A DNA stretch of 64,000 bases. It comes from Chloranthus sessilifolius. Taxonomy: Eukaryota > Streptophyta > Magnoliopsida > Chloranthales > Chloranthaceae. Of this stretch, positions 1-10,918 are shown one piece after another (position 1 is the first letter of the stretch; each line of letters starts with the position of its first letter). Made by a program: the position numbers and the translations under genes. The stretch is taken from assembly GCA_021018995.1 (NCBI GenBank), contig CM037593.1, positions 13,048,088-13,112,087 of the forward strand. Direction: 5' to 3'. The notes beneath the pieces were generated by a model. The model saw only the letters and a list, made by a program, of their open reading frames with translations. It did no database searches and was not told the DNA's origin.

Positions 1-497
1 GCTTGAATGCTCTTCTTCCCGAGATGGGTTTGGTGTGAGACTAAGAGAGTGATTCTCATCTATTCTCTTTGATCTTTTTTTGTCTTTATTCTATATTTTC
101 TCTGTTTTCTCCTATAATCCATTACCCATATTGAATCCCTAATCCAAAACCCAAAACCTATTTCCATCAAAAACCCTAGTTTTCATACGAGCCATCAAAC
201 CTAACCAATTCTACGACCCTAGTTCGAACCCGTGAATCTACATCGGATCGCAGACGAACGCCCAAGCCTGAAAAAGCTAGAGTCCTATCTCTAGGCCAGA
301 TCCCGCCTCAAATCTAACGGGACTTGCGCATCGGATTTGACACCCTATTCGGATCTCGCGTGATTTACCTACCGAAATTCTACAAACCCGAAGGTATCGT
401 GATAGTTTTGAGATTACTCTTGAATTAATTTTATTTAATTTCGGCAAATCGCATTAAAAATTATATTCACGCATTTTAGGGTTCCCGTCCCACGTCG
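1..497 (+). repeat. 5' LTR of element A (3' portion)
   Basis: Nearly identical to 3484-3978, including the CTTCCCGAGATG start region, the long leader and the CCGTCCC-CGTC end. The terminal CA has become CG here. The first part of this LTR lies left of the window. Confidence 0.9.
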
Positions 498-501
498 GTT
501 T

Positions 502-520
502 TGGTATCAAAGCTCGGTTC
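502..520 (+). other. Primer binding site, tRNA-iMet type (element A)
   Basis: TGGTATCAAAGC follows the 5' LTR end by four bases. It differs by one base from the canonical plant TGGTATCAGAGC that pairs with the 3' end of initiator tRNA-Met. Confidence 0.8.
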
Positions 521-616
521 TCTAGTTTAGGGCATTTTTGCTTGTCATATTTAATTTATTGCATTGTTTATCATTTTGAGTCCATATTAGAATGCTAATA
601 GACCTTTGTGATCACC

Positions 617-1543
617 ATGACTTCGGATGAGGTTCTCGATACTCTTCGAGCTATGCGAGAAGAATTGGGCGCGATCAATGCGCGATTAAACACCATAAAG
701 CAGGCCCAAACATCCTTAGGGATTTCTAATGGTCGATTGCGTAATCGAATCAACCAATTAGAAGCAGAAGATGAACTCCAGGATCAACGCCAAGAGCGTA
801 AAGGTCCTCACTTTGAACGCGATGGTCGCCAAGACAATCGGAACCGAAACCGTAGGGATCACCATAGAGATGACTATGACCCTGAAATTCAACTCCTCAA
901 GAATGTCCGAGTTGAGATTCCGACTTTCGACGGAAGAATGGACCCTACCGTCTTCCTCGATTGGCTTTCGGACATGGACCAACACTTTGATTGGTATGCC
1001 ATGAATGACGACCGTTGTGTTAGACTCGCTAAAATGAAATTAGTTGGTCAGACTCGACTTTTCTGGTTCAATCCCATTACTCGTTGGGACGATATGAAGG
1101 AACGACTTACTGAGAAGTATGTTCCTTTATCATACTACCAACGCCTTCTCGACCAGTGGCAAAACTTATGCCAAGGTAGTATGCCCATGACCGATTACAT
1201 TGCCAAATTCGAAGAGTTCATGTTGAGGGCCAAGGTATCGGAAGACACTGAAATTACTCTATCTAGATTCCGCACCGAATTGCGACTTGATTTGCAAAAA
1301 GAATTGATTTCCCACCCCGTGGAAACATTTGAAAGATGCTATGCCGTTATGCAAGATCTTGAACGATATTTAAAAACTACGGTGGTGAAGAGAACCGAGC
1401 CACAATATAGTGGTCAACGATCCGGTGAGGGACGGTTTAATCCTCCTCCCAAGCCTACACAACTTATCCCTACCAATACGAAGTTTGAAAAGGGAAAAGG
1501 TATAGTTGGAGAATCCTCAAGGGGCAACTCTCAAATGCTATAA
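617..1543 (+). pseudogene. Gypsy gag polyprotein (broken)
   Basis: Open frame from the ATG at 617; the open reading extends three codons upstream, but only from a GTG. It has the plant retrotransposon gag core: a coiled-coil/charged N-terminus, then PTFDGRMDP...FLDWL around residues 95-115, ITRWDDMKERL, and the YIAKFEEFMLRA stretch typical of gag. The frame ends before the zinc knuckle, which is read in another frame from 1506, so a frameshift near 1510-1540 separates them. In the intact family gag and protease-RT form one long polyprotein; here it cannot be made. Confidence 0.85.
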
Positions 1544-2354
1544 ATGTCATGGGATGGGACACTTTGCCACCCAATGCCCTACGAAAGACCCCCAAAAGAC
1601 TCTCTTCATTGAGGAAGAGGAGGATAATGATGAGATAGTGGTTGAAGAAGTATTTGAGCTGGTTAGCACACCCAGCGATGAGGAGGGTGATGCTATTAGT
1701 CATGCTTTAGTTGTGAGGTGTGCCCTTGCACAGCCTCAACGGGATGAAAAGGATGACTGGCGAAGGGAGAACATCTTTCACACCTTTGCCAGATTAGGCG
1801 AAAAGAGTTGTAGGGTCTTCGTGGATAGCAGTAGTTGCACTAACGTAGTATCAACTCATGTGGTACGCCGCCTAGGGCTTACACCTGAAGCCCACCCGAG
1901 ACCTTATAAAGTCGCATGGGTCAACTCTTCATCCATTCCCGTGTCGAAAAGGTGTCGTATACCGATTCAATTAGGTTCTTATTCGGACACCTTATGGCGT
2001 GATGTGGTGCCGATAGATGTGGGTCATGTCATTTTGGGATGGTCGTGGCTCTATGACATGGACGTGACTCTTTCTGGTCGATCAAACATATGCACGTTCA
2101 TGCATAAGGGCATAAAGATCACTTTACACACTTTGCCTCCCAAAACACCATCGACCAATAAAGTCGAAACTAAGGGTGAGTCTTCTAAAGCCATTAATAT
2201 TATGAGCCCTTCTGAGTTCGAGAAAGCATCGATAGATAAGAGTGTGGTGTACGTAGTTGTCACCGTCGAGAGTGCTCCCGAGTCAGTGAGCGAGTGTCCC
2301 AAGGAGGTTGAGCCAATTTTGAAAGAATTTACGGATGTCTTCCCGGAAGACTGA
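1506..2354 (+). pseudogene. Gypsy zinc knuckle and retropepsin-like protease (broken)
   Basis: Starts with a CCHC knuckle, CYKCHGMGHFATQC. An aspartic protease region follows with FVDSSSCTNVVS, where related plant elements have D-[SG]-G-[SA]; the conserved glycine has become serine. VILGWSWLYD matches the conserved ILG-pattern second half. The end, ILKEFTDVFPED, is the usual linker into RT, but a TGA follows directly. Frame-shifted relative to gag and stopped before RT, so non-functional. Confidence 0.82.
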
Positions 2355-3070
2355 CCCAACGTACTCCCTCCCCTGCATGATATCCAAACACGTAATAGAC
2401 TTGGTTCCCAATCTACCTTACCGAACCTGCCCTAGTACAGGTTGAATCCGATTGAGCACACTGAGTTGACTCGCAAGTCAATGAGCTCCTTCAGAAGGGG
2501 TTCATCCAAGAGAGTCTGAGCCCGTGTGTCATACCTGGCCTACTGGCTCCTAAGAAAGATGGTACCTGGTGCATGTGTGTGGATAACCGTGCAATCAATA
2601 AGATTACGGTTAAGTATCGGTTTCTCATACCGAAGCTCGATGACATGCTCGATATGATGGTTGGTGTCATTATATTTTCAAAAATAGACCTTAAGAGTGG
2701 TTACCATCAAGTTCAAATCCGCCCCGGTGATGAGTGGAAAACCGCCTTTAAGACTAAGGATGGTCTTTATGAGTGGACGGTCATGCCTTTTGGGCTTTCT
2801 AATGCCCCGAGTACTTTCATGAGACTCATGACCCAAGTGTTGAGGCCGTTTCTAGGCAAATTCCTTGTTTATTTCGATGGCATCCTGATTTATAGTCATG
2901 ACAAGGATCAGCCCTTGAACCACCTTAGATTGGTTTGTGAGACCCTCAAGGGCGAGAAGTTGTTTGCAAATATCAAGAAGTGCACCTTCATGCAACATTC
3001 CGTTGTTTTCTTAGGATTCATTATCTCGGCCGATGGAATGGTCGCGGACCTCTCTCTCCCACTAGAATGA
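2355..3070 (+). pseudogene. Gypsy reverse transcriptase, truncated
   Basis: After stops near 2352-2440 the RT continues. It shows [33 protein letters not shown], a TAFKT-type segment and [13 protein letters not shown]. The catalytic box reads YFDGILIYS, where active elements have YFDD, so one metal-binding aspartate is lost. It then runs to [10 protein letters not shown] and breaks off. Connection, RNase H and integrase are absent. A short segment homologous to the chromodomain end follows at about 3075-3154. This is a deletion derivative. Confidence 0.85.
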
Positions 3071-3141
3071 GGTCCGCCGGTTGAACCCCGATTTGATTGA
3101 CACCTACCATGAGCGTGTTTCATCGGTGATGCAACCTATTT

Positions 3142-3154
3142 GGTCCGGGGGAAT
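3142..3154 (+). other. Polypurine tract of element A
   Basis: GGTCCGGGGGAAT lies directly before the TGACGGGG start of the 3' LTR. Purine-rich with a run of five G, as expected for plus-strand priming. Confidence 0.7.
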
Positions 3155-3978
3155 TGACGGGGACGCCACATACATGGACATCGGATTCGGACCACATCAA
3201 TTTTACCGGCGTTGGAAGAAACGTAGGGGAAGCCCGAGTACCATAGCTTCAAGGGAGAAAAGGAGACTGGCGCTAGGAGAACGGCGCTTTGTCATCCGCG
3301 ACATAGCAGCGTTGTCATATGTGACCGTAGACACAAATTTTCTATTTTTATGTGAAAGTTGCCTTTTTAGTTTTATTTCTTTTAGGACTCTTTTTTCTAT
3401 TTCGAATTAATTATTGGTGGCCTATATATAGAGGCTTGTAAACACTTTTTAATTAGTTAATTAAATATTTTGAATGCTTTATGCTTAAATGTTCTTCCCG
3501 AGATGAGTTTGGTGTGAGACCAAGGGAGTGATTCTCATCTATTCTCTTTGATCTTTTATTGTCTTTGCACTATATTTTCTCTGTTTTCTCCTATAATCCA
3601 TTACCCATATTGAATCCCTAATCCAAAACCCAAAACCTATTTCCATCAAAAACCCTAGTTTTCAAACGAGCCATCAAACATATAACCAATTCTACGACCA
3701 TAGTTCGAACTCGTGAATCTACATCGGATCGAAGATGAATGCCCAAGCATGGAAAAGCTAGAGTCCTATCTCTAGGCCCGATCCCGCCTCAAATCCAACG
3801 GAACTTACGCATCGGATTGGACACCCTATTCGAATCACACGTGATTTACCTACCGAAATTCTACGAACCCGAAGGTATCGTGATAGTTTTGAGATTACTC
3901 TTGAATTAATTTTATTTAATTTCGACATATCGCATTAAAAATCATATTCACGCATTTTAGGGTTCCCGTCCCGCGTCA
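3155..3978 (+). repeat. 3' LTR of element A (824 bp)
   Basis: Starts TGACGGGGACGCC and ends CCGCGTCA, giving the short TGACG/CGTCA inverted ends seen in the other LTRs of this family in the window. A TATA-like CCTATATATAG lies at about 3420. The part from 3484 matches the window start. The first 13 bases match the solo LTR at 4488 and the LTRs of element B. Confidence 0.85.
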
Positions 3979-4482
3979 TATACACATCAACAATGTTCAA
4001 CCATGAACCTAAACTACTCAAATCTGTTGTAGTAGACATCAGAATAGCTACTAATCAGTAACCAAACGGAGGTGATATAGGGCCATTGTTCACACAGCAG
4101 CCAACACACAAACCCACAACCACAATTGTTTTGAGAAACACTAACCACGGTCTACACTGCTACTATCAGAACACAAGCCTACAGCTACGACAACACCGTT
4201 GCTGAGAAGAAATAAAAGTCTTACTACTCAAATACTTCAGCAGTATTGTTGAGTAATATATCATGCAGAAATGGCAGTTTCCAGCACTACTAAGTAAAAA
4301 TTTGCACAAGAGCACTCCAATACAATAGCCAACAACATCTCTACTCAATCATTTTACCAAACACCTACTGTGCATGCATGATTCTATCATAAAACAGCTT
4401 CATGACCCTCTTCACAGTCCAAACATAGATCGCAGTCCCTTGTTACAGCCCATAATCAAAATAAAAACAACAAAAGAAGAAG
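3979..4482. other. Unassigned repeat-like sequence between LTRs
   Basis: No ORF of note and no domain recognised. It continues past the solo LTR (4488-5383) into 5389-5950, so these two pieces were once adjacent. They may be internal sequence of the minus-strand LTR element whose primer site is at 5944. Confidence 0.4.
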
Positions 4483-4487
4483 CTCTT
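4483..4487. repeat. TSD, left of solo LTR
   Basis: CTCTT, identical to 5384-5388 on the other side of the solo LTR. Confidence 0.85.
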
Positions 4488-5383
4488 CGACCGGGACGCC
4501 GACTTTGTGGACATCGAACCGGACATTGTGGACATCAGTTATGGACCGTATCGTCTGTATAGGCGGCGGAAGAAACGAGACGGAAACCAGAATCGAGCGT
4601 AAAAGCAACCAGAATTGAGCATTAAGGACATGAAGGAATGCACAATCAATCGATCGACTACGGCCAGCGGGAATTAAATTTTGGCGACATTTTGTTTCAT
4701 ATATATATATATATACTCGATCGATCAAAGCTTTGCATCGATCGATCAATTTTTCGCGAAATAGAGCTCCACCAAAATACGGAAATCATTTTAGGAGCAT
4801 ACTTGTTTTTTTTTAGTATTAGTTTTAGGGTTTTCTTTTGTTTTAGAGGCCTCCTATATAAGATCTTTTAATAAACAGTGTAATTAGATTATTGATTATT
4901 GAATGAAAGATCTTTTTCTTTTGGAGCTTGAGATGAGTTTCCTCGAAGAGTGAATCTTCTTCACGAGAAGGGTTTGGTGTGAAACCAAGGGTGCGAAGCC
5001 CATAATCTATCATCTCCCATCTTTATCTCTTTTGATTTATCTTTCTTTGTTTTGTTTTGTTCCCATAAACCCTAAATTCAGCCATTAAACTTTCAAATAT
5101 CTAATCATCTTGAGAAAACCAGCAATTTCATCATTGAATCACGAGCAAGCGCCTTAATCTAGAAGCGGCTAGAGTTCTATCTCTAGGATCTTCCTTCCAC
5201 GAGGCTAATGGATCTAGCGCACAGACTCGACCCTACCCAAATCTACACGATCATCCATGCGGAAAATCATGAACCTTAAGGTATCACCATTATGTATTGA
5301 TTTTGCTTAATTAATTTAGTTTAATTTTGGCAAAATAGTCATTTCATTATCATTCACGTGGTTTAGGGTTTTGTCCCGCATCA
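4488..5383 (+). mobile_element. Solo gypsy LTR (896 bp)
   Basis: Begins CGACCGGGACGCC (TGACGGGGACGCC with two changes) and ends CCCGCATCA. TATA-like CCTATATAAG at about 4852 and the conserved block ending in GGGTTTGGTGTGAA at about 4970 match the LTRs of elements A and B. No internal region is attached. A perfect 5-bp CTCTT duplication flanks it, showing insertion of a full element followed by LTR-LTR recombination. It also contains GATCGATC palindromes at 4650-4750. Confidence 0.88.
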
Positions 5384-5388
5384 CTCTT
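5384..5388. repeat. TSD, right of solo LTR
   Basis: CTCTT, same as 4483-4487. Confidence 0.85.
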
Positions 5389-6064
5389 CAAACTATCTTC
5401 AATCATCTCTTCAAAGAGGTTCACAACAACTAAAGAGCATCAAACAACAACTCAAAAACAGTAAATAGAGCTTCATAAGGAACTTGCAAACTGCTCAGAA
5501 ACAGTGAATCACACCTTCATGACAGCCTTTAATACACACCACATTCCAATAGTAGCAAGAAAATATTTAAAACCTCAACTTAAAACATGCACCTCAACAT
5601 TAATGGCTGCACATCAGGCATTTCATCAAACACCTAAAATCCACTCAGGAATTTCACCAACACCTGTTGGGCACCTTTTTAATCCCACCATGGCTGCACA
5701 TCAGCCCACTTTTTTCCTGTCTTCAATGGCTGCTACACAACAGCCCTCCTTTTTCTCTACATCATCTCCACCTATTCCTCCCCCCCCTAAAAATATAAAA
5801 AAATACATGACCATGTAGGGGAAAGAGAACTCACATAAAAATCTGGATTGGTGGCTGCAATAATAGTAGATATGGACCTTAGATGAAGATGAACGGGACC
5901 GTTGGAGAAACCCTAGGCTAGACACAACACGCCAAGTGAACCCGCTCCGATACCATATTAAAATAAATATACTACCAATCCAACAAGGATAATGAACTAA
6001 AGAGATATGAAATATCAATTTAGGATTTATGGGAGAGAAACAGAGATGGAGAAGAAGAGAGAGA

Positions 6065-6104
<40 letters not shown>

Positions 6105-6460
6105 TAGGAACAAAAAGACTACGTTTTTACTAATGTGTTATCAAAATTACATGAGATATGTTCCTTATATAGAGAAGCAACGCTACTTACATAAGAACAC
6201 ACCCTGCATTATTAATGACACCCACTTACTAACATGTGGACACTACACACCACACACTACTTCCTACACACCGCACAAACTATTACCTCCGACAATAAGT
6301 GGTCGGAAGATATTACCAATAGTAGGTAAATCAGAACCAATCAGAACTAAATATTTGCATATGCCTTTTCTAAGAATGGGATTTTGGTTTTGTCTAGGTG
6401 TTCCCAGGCATATGAGTCTCACATTCATAGGAAAAATAATGCCATTAAAATGTTAATTAA
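5389..6460 (-). mobile_element. Remnant of a minus-strand LTR retrotransposon
   Basis: On the minus strand TGGTATCGGAGC (5944-5955) is an initiator-Met primer site, so LTR sequence lies to its right (from 5956) and internal sequence to its left. The presumed LTR holds a minus-strand TATA box (CTATATAAGG, about 6168-6178) and a GA-rich leader (6069-6096). Its outer end cannot be placed; 6460 is a guess. Small ORFs here have no recognisable domain. Confidence 0.5.
6069..6096. repeat. (GA)n microsatellite
   Basis: Uninterrupted GA dinucleotides in the leader part of the presumed LTR. Confidence 0.9.
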
Positions 6461-7027
6461 TTTCCATGTGGATATCAAAGCTTTGTATTTAGGATTCAAA
6501 CCCATGGGGTTTTGTGAAACCTACAAAGCTTTATTAGTTTATTAACAGTAAATGACAGATAATAGACAGCAATGTGAGAGCAAAATAAAGCAAACTAGGA
6601 AGACTGAAAGAAAGGAACGACAGTGCCAGTGATATGAGCAGTCTCGGAAGACTGCTCATATGAGCAGTCTCAGAAGACTAAGAAAGGAATGACACAGTGA
6701 TAAGGCCAACACTTTCTGCAATCTCAATCAGATAAGTACACCCAAGCTCCATTACGTAGACAACCTCAGAGTTAAAAATGATAATTGTTACCAAACCAAC
6801 AATATGCTCTCCATTGTGCAGGCATGATAACATAAGAATTGGAGTTAATGACCTTTAACAAAGTCATTTTGAATGGGATCACAAGAATTTATATTTGGTT
6901 CTAGATGGAATGGCAACCTTAAGGTTTAGTTCACCCTTAAAACTACTCTCCAAATGGGAACATCAGATCTATGAATTATAACTTTTCAAAGACTTAAAAC
7001 AATAGAACTAAGAGATTCAATACATAC
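6461..7027. other. Non-coding stretch with a perfect 12-bp hairpin
   Basis: No gene seen. At 6633-6660 TATGAGCAGTCT and its reverse complement are separated by four bases, and a third copy of the arm follows at 6661. Otherwise AT-rich and unassigned. It may be intron or 3' flank of the helicase gene. Confidence 0.5.
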
Positions 7028-7135
7028 CACTATGCATTTTGGCCAAGTCTGATAAAGAATGAATATTTTTCCCTGGAGGCTCATCCGTTCTCTCATCACA
7101 TGATGATTCCAGAATAACGATTGAATCTGAACTGG
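7028..7135 (-). CDS. Candidate C-terminal exon of the helicase gene
   Basis: On the minus strand a TTTTCAG acceptor precedes 108 nt that are open in a frame reading SSDSIVILESSCDERTDEP, and a good GTATGT donor follows. The acidic, disordered composition suits the poorly conserved C-terminal part of RTEL1 proteins, and the exon is on the right strand and side. A second frame is also open and no conserved motif is present, so the assignment rests on splice signals and position only. Confidence 0.35.
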
Positions 7136-7259
7136 CTGAAAAGTAACAAACAAAGCAAATTGAGTTAAATGCAAACAAGCATTCCCATAATCATAACATC
7201 AGTATCCATAGGCAAAATAGTCGCACAAAATCGACAATATGCTAGAATTTGGAAATACA

Positions 7260-7432
7260 TGATATGCTGACCCCAAAATGATGGGATAAGGCTATGATGA
7301 TGAGGAGGAATAAAATTAATTGTTGCTTCCTTAGGGCCCATAGCGCCACTACTAACAATGTCCTGAAATGGGCTTTTCCCATTACCAACTGTCCTTTGCA
7401 CTTCACCATTGATTGCGTTACTACTATTCCAT
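7260..7432 (-). CDS. Candidate helicase exon, weaker
   Basis: A minus-strand acceptor (ATGTAG at about 7433) is followed by an open reading with NGEVQRTVGNGKSPFQD and further residues for more than 50 codons. No convincing donor could be chosen, so the left end is arbitrary. It would lie upstream of the 7028-7135 candidate. It may be chance coding. Confidence 0.22.
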
Positions 7433-8785
7433 CTACATAATAATGGTCAGGCCTCCTAAATACTATATACCCTTTAAAGAATATAAACCATATACGAAAA
7501 AAAAGCTGACGTTTTACGTCACTTTAGCATAAAGTAGCTTCTATTTTCAAAAGATCTAATAAAATAAACACGATTTGAAACAAACATGAAAAATGTGTTT
7601 TACGATTCACTTGAATACAATTTACGATTACATGATTCAAAGTGAATTGTAGCAAATCGTACGATCCTTTGAAACTTACGATTCACAAAGTGATTCGAAT
7701 AGCAGACTGTGCTCTACTTTGAGTCGTACGGGAGTTGAGGGGTTTATTCCATTTACTATTTAGTAAACATTAATAAAAATATATTCGAATGAATAAAAAC
7801 CCATTAAAAACTTTTAAAAATTTTTGAATAAAAAAACCCATAAAAAACTTGCGATTCACAAACTATGAATATATAAAAAATGTGGGCCAAAAATCACTTT
7901 TTAAGTTACTTTAGCACAAAATAACATTTTTATTTGTTATCTTTTAAAGCTTATAAAAAATGGTTGAAAAAGATTAAAAAATTCCTTCACGGTTCACTTC
8001 GATCATGATTTACGTGCATCAATTGAATCATATAGAATCGTACAATTGAAATGTTTGAATCATAAGATCCTCATAGTGAATAAAATTGCAGAGTTCAATT
8101 TGGTTGAATCGTGACTATGGCTCCAACCAAGGGCCCATTTGGACACACACCTAGAAAAAAATATTTGACTATGGTCTTTGAGGGAGGGATTCAATGCGAT
8201 CCCGGATGAAGTTAAGAGATTGAATAAAATTTGTTCGACCAGCCGAATCAATCCATACAGATTAAGTAAAGCTTCGCCATTTTTAAAAATGTGTTTTTAA
8301 AAAAAACTACGTAAGTATGCTACGTTTAAAAAGATCCTTCTAGCTTTTAATTTTTAGAATAATTACTTTCATGAAAGTGAAGCCAAGAGGGAGAACCTCT
8401 ATGCAAAGTACACTTTGTCCCTCCCCCATCATCACCTTCACCATCACCTCCACCAGTCATGTGAGCACTGCCATTGCCTCCTCCTCCATCATCACCATTC
8501 ACCACCACCACCATCATTTTCCTTTTGATGTTTTGTTTCATAATATAACTTACAGTGTGGTTTCATATTTGCATCTTTGGGATATAAAGGAGTCATAGTG
8601 GTTGTTTTACTAGATGATACTAAAAGCAAGGAATTATTATAATTCATTTATGGCATTGGCCAATTTAAATTTAATCTCATCTTTATATTGTTAACTCCAA
8701 ACTTTAAAATAATGAAAGCCGAGAAGTTATTCTACTTTCTTCTAAATTTCAAACCTCAGATAGGATAAATTACTAAAAGGGATTA
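7433..8785. other. AT-rich non-coding region
   Basis: No gene. Imperfect repeats of GATTCAC/GAATCGTAC-type words at 7600-7700 and 7980-8110, and two similar segments near 7515 and 7900, suggest a decayed non-autonomous transposon. 8400-8530 is a CAC/CAT-rich low-complexity stretch. Confidence 0.5.
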
Positions 8786-8800
8786 AGAGAGGAAGCTCTA
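8786..8800. repeat. TSD, left of LINE-A
   Basis: AGAGAGGAAGCTCTA matches AGAGAGGTAGCTCTA at 14618-14632 in 14 of 15 positions. Confidence 0.8.
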
Positions 8801-8816
8801 ATTGTTAAAAAATAGC

Positions 8817-9449
8817 ATGTCTCGTGGAACTCCTACTCCTTTGGTTCTTCGGGTAGGAGACTGGATTTGCCCAACGTGTTGGAGCGTAAATTTCAGATGT
8901 CGCTCGCCATGCCACCGGAATGGATGCAAGGTCGCTAGGATGGAGGGGATTCAAGTTAAATCTAGGGATGAATTGATCCCGAGGGGATACGGTAAGGAAC
9001 AATTCTGCATTAATGGCACCCAGGAAAAGGATTTGCAAAACGGTTGGGCTATTGTTGGCAAACGGAACAAGGTTACCATGAGACCCGTGGCGGATCACCC
9101 GAACTCTTTCAGTGGGTCACGGCCCATAGCTTCTTCCGCTTCTTCGACGATTGGGGGACAGAGAGGGCAAAGATCGCAGTCGGAGCCTCTCGATGGCCCT
9201 CCTAAGGCCGCTAGTGGGTCGGAGTTTCGTGACGTGGTTCATAGGGGAGGTGTGGTTCCCAGGGACTTGGTTTTTTCAAATATCGAGCTCGCGGCACTGG
9301 CGTCGCACCTTCTGGCGTACTGGATAGTGGTGGTGTTCCCTAAATCCACTCTGCCCCTTCTACAATTCTTGCGCTGGAAGAACCGGAGCTGGGGTGTGTG
9401 CCCCCCCTTGCTCCGGATAGCTACCTGTTGCAGTTCCCTGACGAGGTAG
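8817..9449 (+). pseudogene. LINE-A ORF1, with a RanBP2-like zinc finger at its N-terminus
   Basis: ATG at 8817, 16 bases into the element. Residues about 14-40 read GDWICPTCWSVNFRCRSPC then HRNGC. This fits the RanBP2/NZF finger pattern W-x-C-x2-C-x3-N-x6-C, except that the last spacing is C-x4-C rather than C-x2-C. The following NGWAIVGKRNK and Ser/Pro/Gly-rich stretch have no family I recognise. Plant LINE ORF1 usually carries a DUF4283 RNA-binding region and CCHC knuckles, which I do not see here. ORF1 continues in broken frames to about 10900. Confidence 0.55.
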
Positions 9450-10918
9450 CAGCGGCGTCGTTCTGCAAGGTGTCAGAGTTTCTCATCGATGGCGTTCCGG
9501 CGGTTTCCAGACACTAGAATATACACACTGGCATCACGACTCCTAGCTCCATCGATGGGGGGTAGCTTCGGGACTAAGGATAGAGAAGAGGGGGAGTTTC
9601 TGCCGGAAGAAGTGGATTTAGAAGTGTCGCCGGTGGAAATCGTTGTCATCAAATCGCTCTGAAACACAGCGGAAGGATTCTCAGGGGCTGGAGGAGGTCA
9701 CTCCGGTGAGCAGCTAGTTCAGATTTATGAGGAATTCTGGAAAACTCACCAGCACCGTCAATCTACCACCTTCAACCATTTCGACGGCCATGATGCAAGG
9801 GCTTGTCGCCAGCGACGTGTTGGTCCATTTTTGGGATACAAAGATTTTTCGAGAGGAGTTGAAGATACACAGCAGCCCTTTATTACCTCTTTGGGAAGAC
9901 ACAATGGTAGCAGAAAGGAAGAGTGGAAGTAGCCGGACACATGTCGAAATCGCATGCGAGGGGGCCTCGGAAACCCTTCTAGAAGACGAACCTTTAGCAT
10001 TGACGTCGGTAGTGGCTATTAAGGAGACGGAGACTACAAGACAAAACACTTTTGTAAAGGTCGCCAGGTCCTCATCTGACGCCTATCGTGGTTTCTAAAA
10101 ACCACGTCTGGTTTCGGGAGTTGGTAAGGAAAATAGTCAAGTTGAGGAGGGTCAAGGGAAATCAAGGGGTTTTAAAATGATGGGAGTTGTGACAGACTGC
10201 CAAGTGTCCCTATTTGAGGATGGGTCAGATGACAGGTCACTCTCGCCTATTTTGGTGGGATTTTCGGACCTTGGCTATGTTAGGTTGGTGGTCCTGGATG
10301 GGTCTGCATCATCGTTGAAGCAATTTCACCGCAGCTGGGCCGAGGGAATCTCGCCCACCAGTTCAGATCTAAGGCCCGATCACACAACCTTCTTCACTGC
10401 ACCTGCTTCAGTGATGTCGATCGAGGACTCGGGCCTCCCTTCGGACCCAGATGTCAGGTCCTCAAGGGAGTTTAGCCAACTTGCTCTTCTTCACGCAGCT
10501 CTAGCTTTCGCCGAACCAACAAGCTCTTCAAAAGGTTCAGCTACTTCTTCGGATTCGTCATCTACTACTCAAATTAGGCCGATCAGATCTCTTTATCGGG
10601 ACGAAGCTGGAAATTGGGTTCCCTAGTCTTTAAATTCCTCAAGAGAGATTGGCCCTTCATCGCATAGGCGTTCCGCCAACAAGGCTCAACTTGCCGAATC
10701 GGAAGAGATCGATAAGCTAATCCGAGTCGGTCGAGAGCTCAGCATGTCGTTCAAGGGATCAGATGACAAACTCAAGGAGGTCTTTAACTCCATACTTCTT
10801 AATCAAGCCAAGGCGGAGGGGCAGAAGTCGAAGCCGCCAAAGTCTAGAGAGCTAGCAAGGTTACATTGGGGGATGTCGGAAGGTTCTGGGTGCACGTAGC
10901 CGCACTCTAGATCGGTTT
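9450..10918 (+). pseudogene. LINE-A ORF1 remainder and inter-ORF region, frameshifted
   Basis: Frames switch repeatedly (open pieces at 9727-10098 and 10177-10626). The composition is Ser/Thr/Glu-rich and GC-richer than the surrounding introns, as expected of decayed ORF1. No conserved motif identified. Confidence 0.5.

Larger units (their letters stand above)
1..3978 (+). mobile_element. Ty3/gypsy LTR retrotransposon, internally deleted (element A)
   Basis: The window opens inside the 5' LTR. A tRNA-iMet-like primer binding site follows at 502, then gag, zinc knuckle, protease and part of reverse transcriptase, a purine tract, and a full 3' LTR. Order and strand are those of a plant gypsy element. 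RNase H, integrase and most of the chromodomain are missing: the RT reading runs directly into the last residues of the chromodomain-end region just before the 3' LTR. Frameshifts and stops break the polyprotein, so the copy is dead. Its left flank is outside the window, so its TSD cannot be tested; the right flank begins TATAC. Confidence 0.9.

Noticed and set aside
5504..5818. 104-codon ORF
   Set aside because: Biased His/Pro/Thr text in unassigned repeat sequence, no domain.
6007..6456. 149-codon ORF
   Set aside because: Contains the GA microsatellite and lies inside a presumed LTR on the opposite strand.
8371..8598. ORFs on both strands at a CAC/CAT-rich tract
   Set aside because: Trinucleotide low complexity; mirrored openness on both strands.
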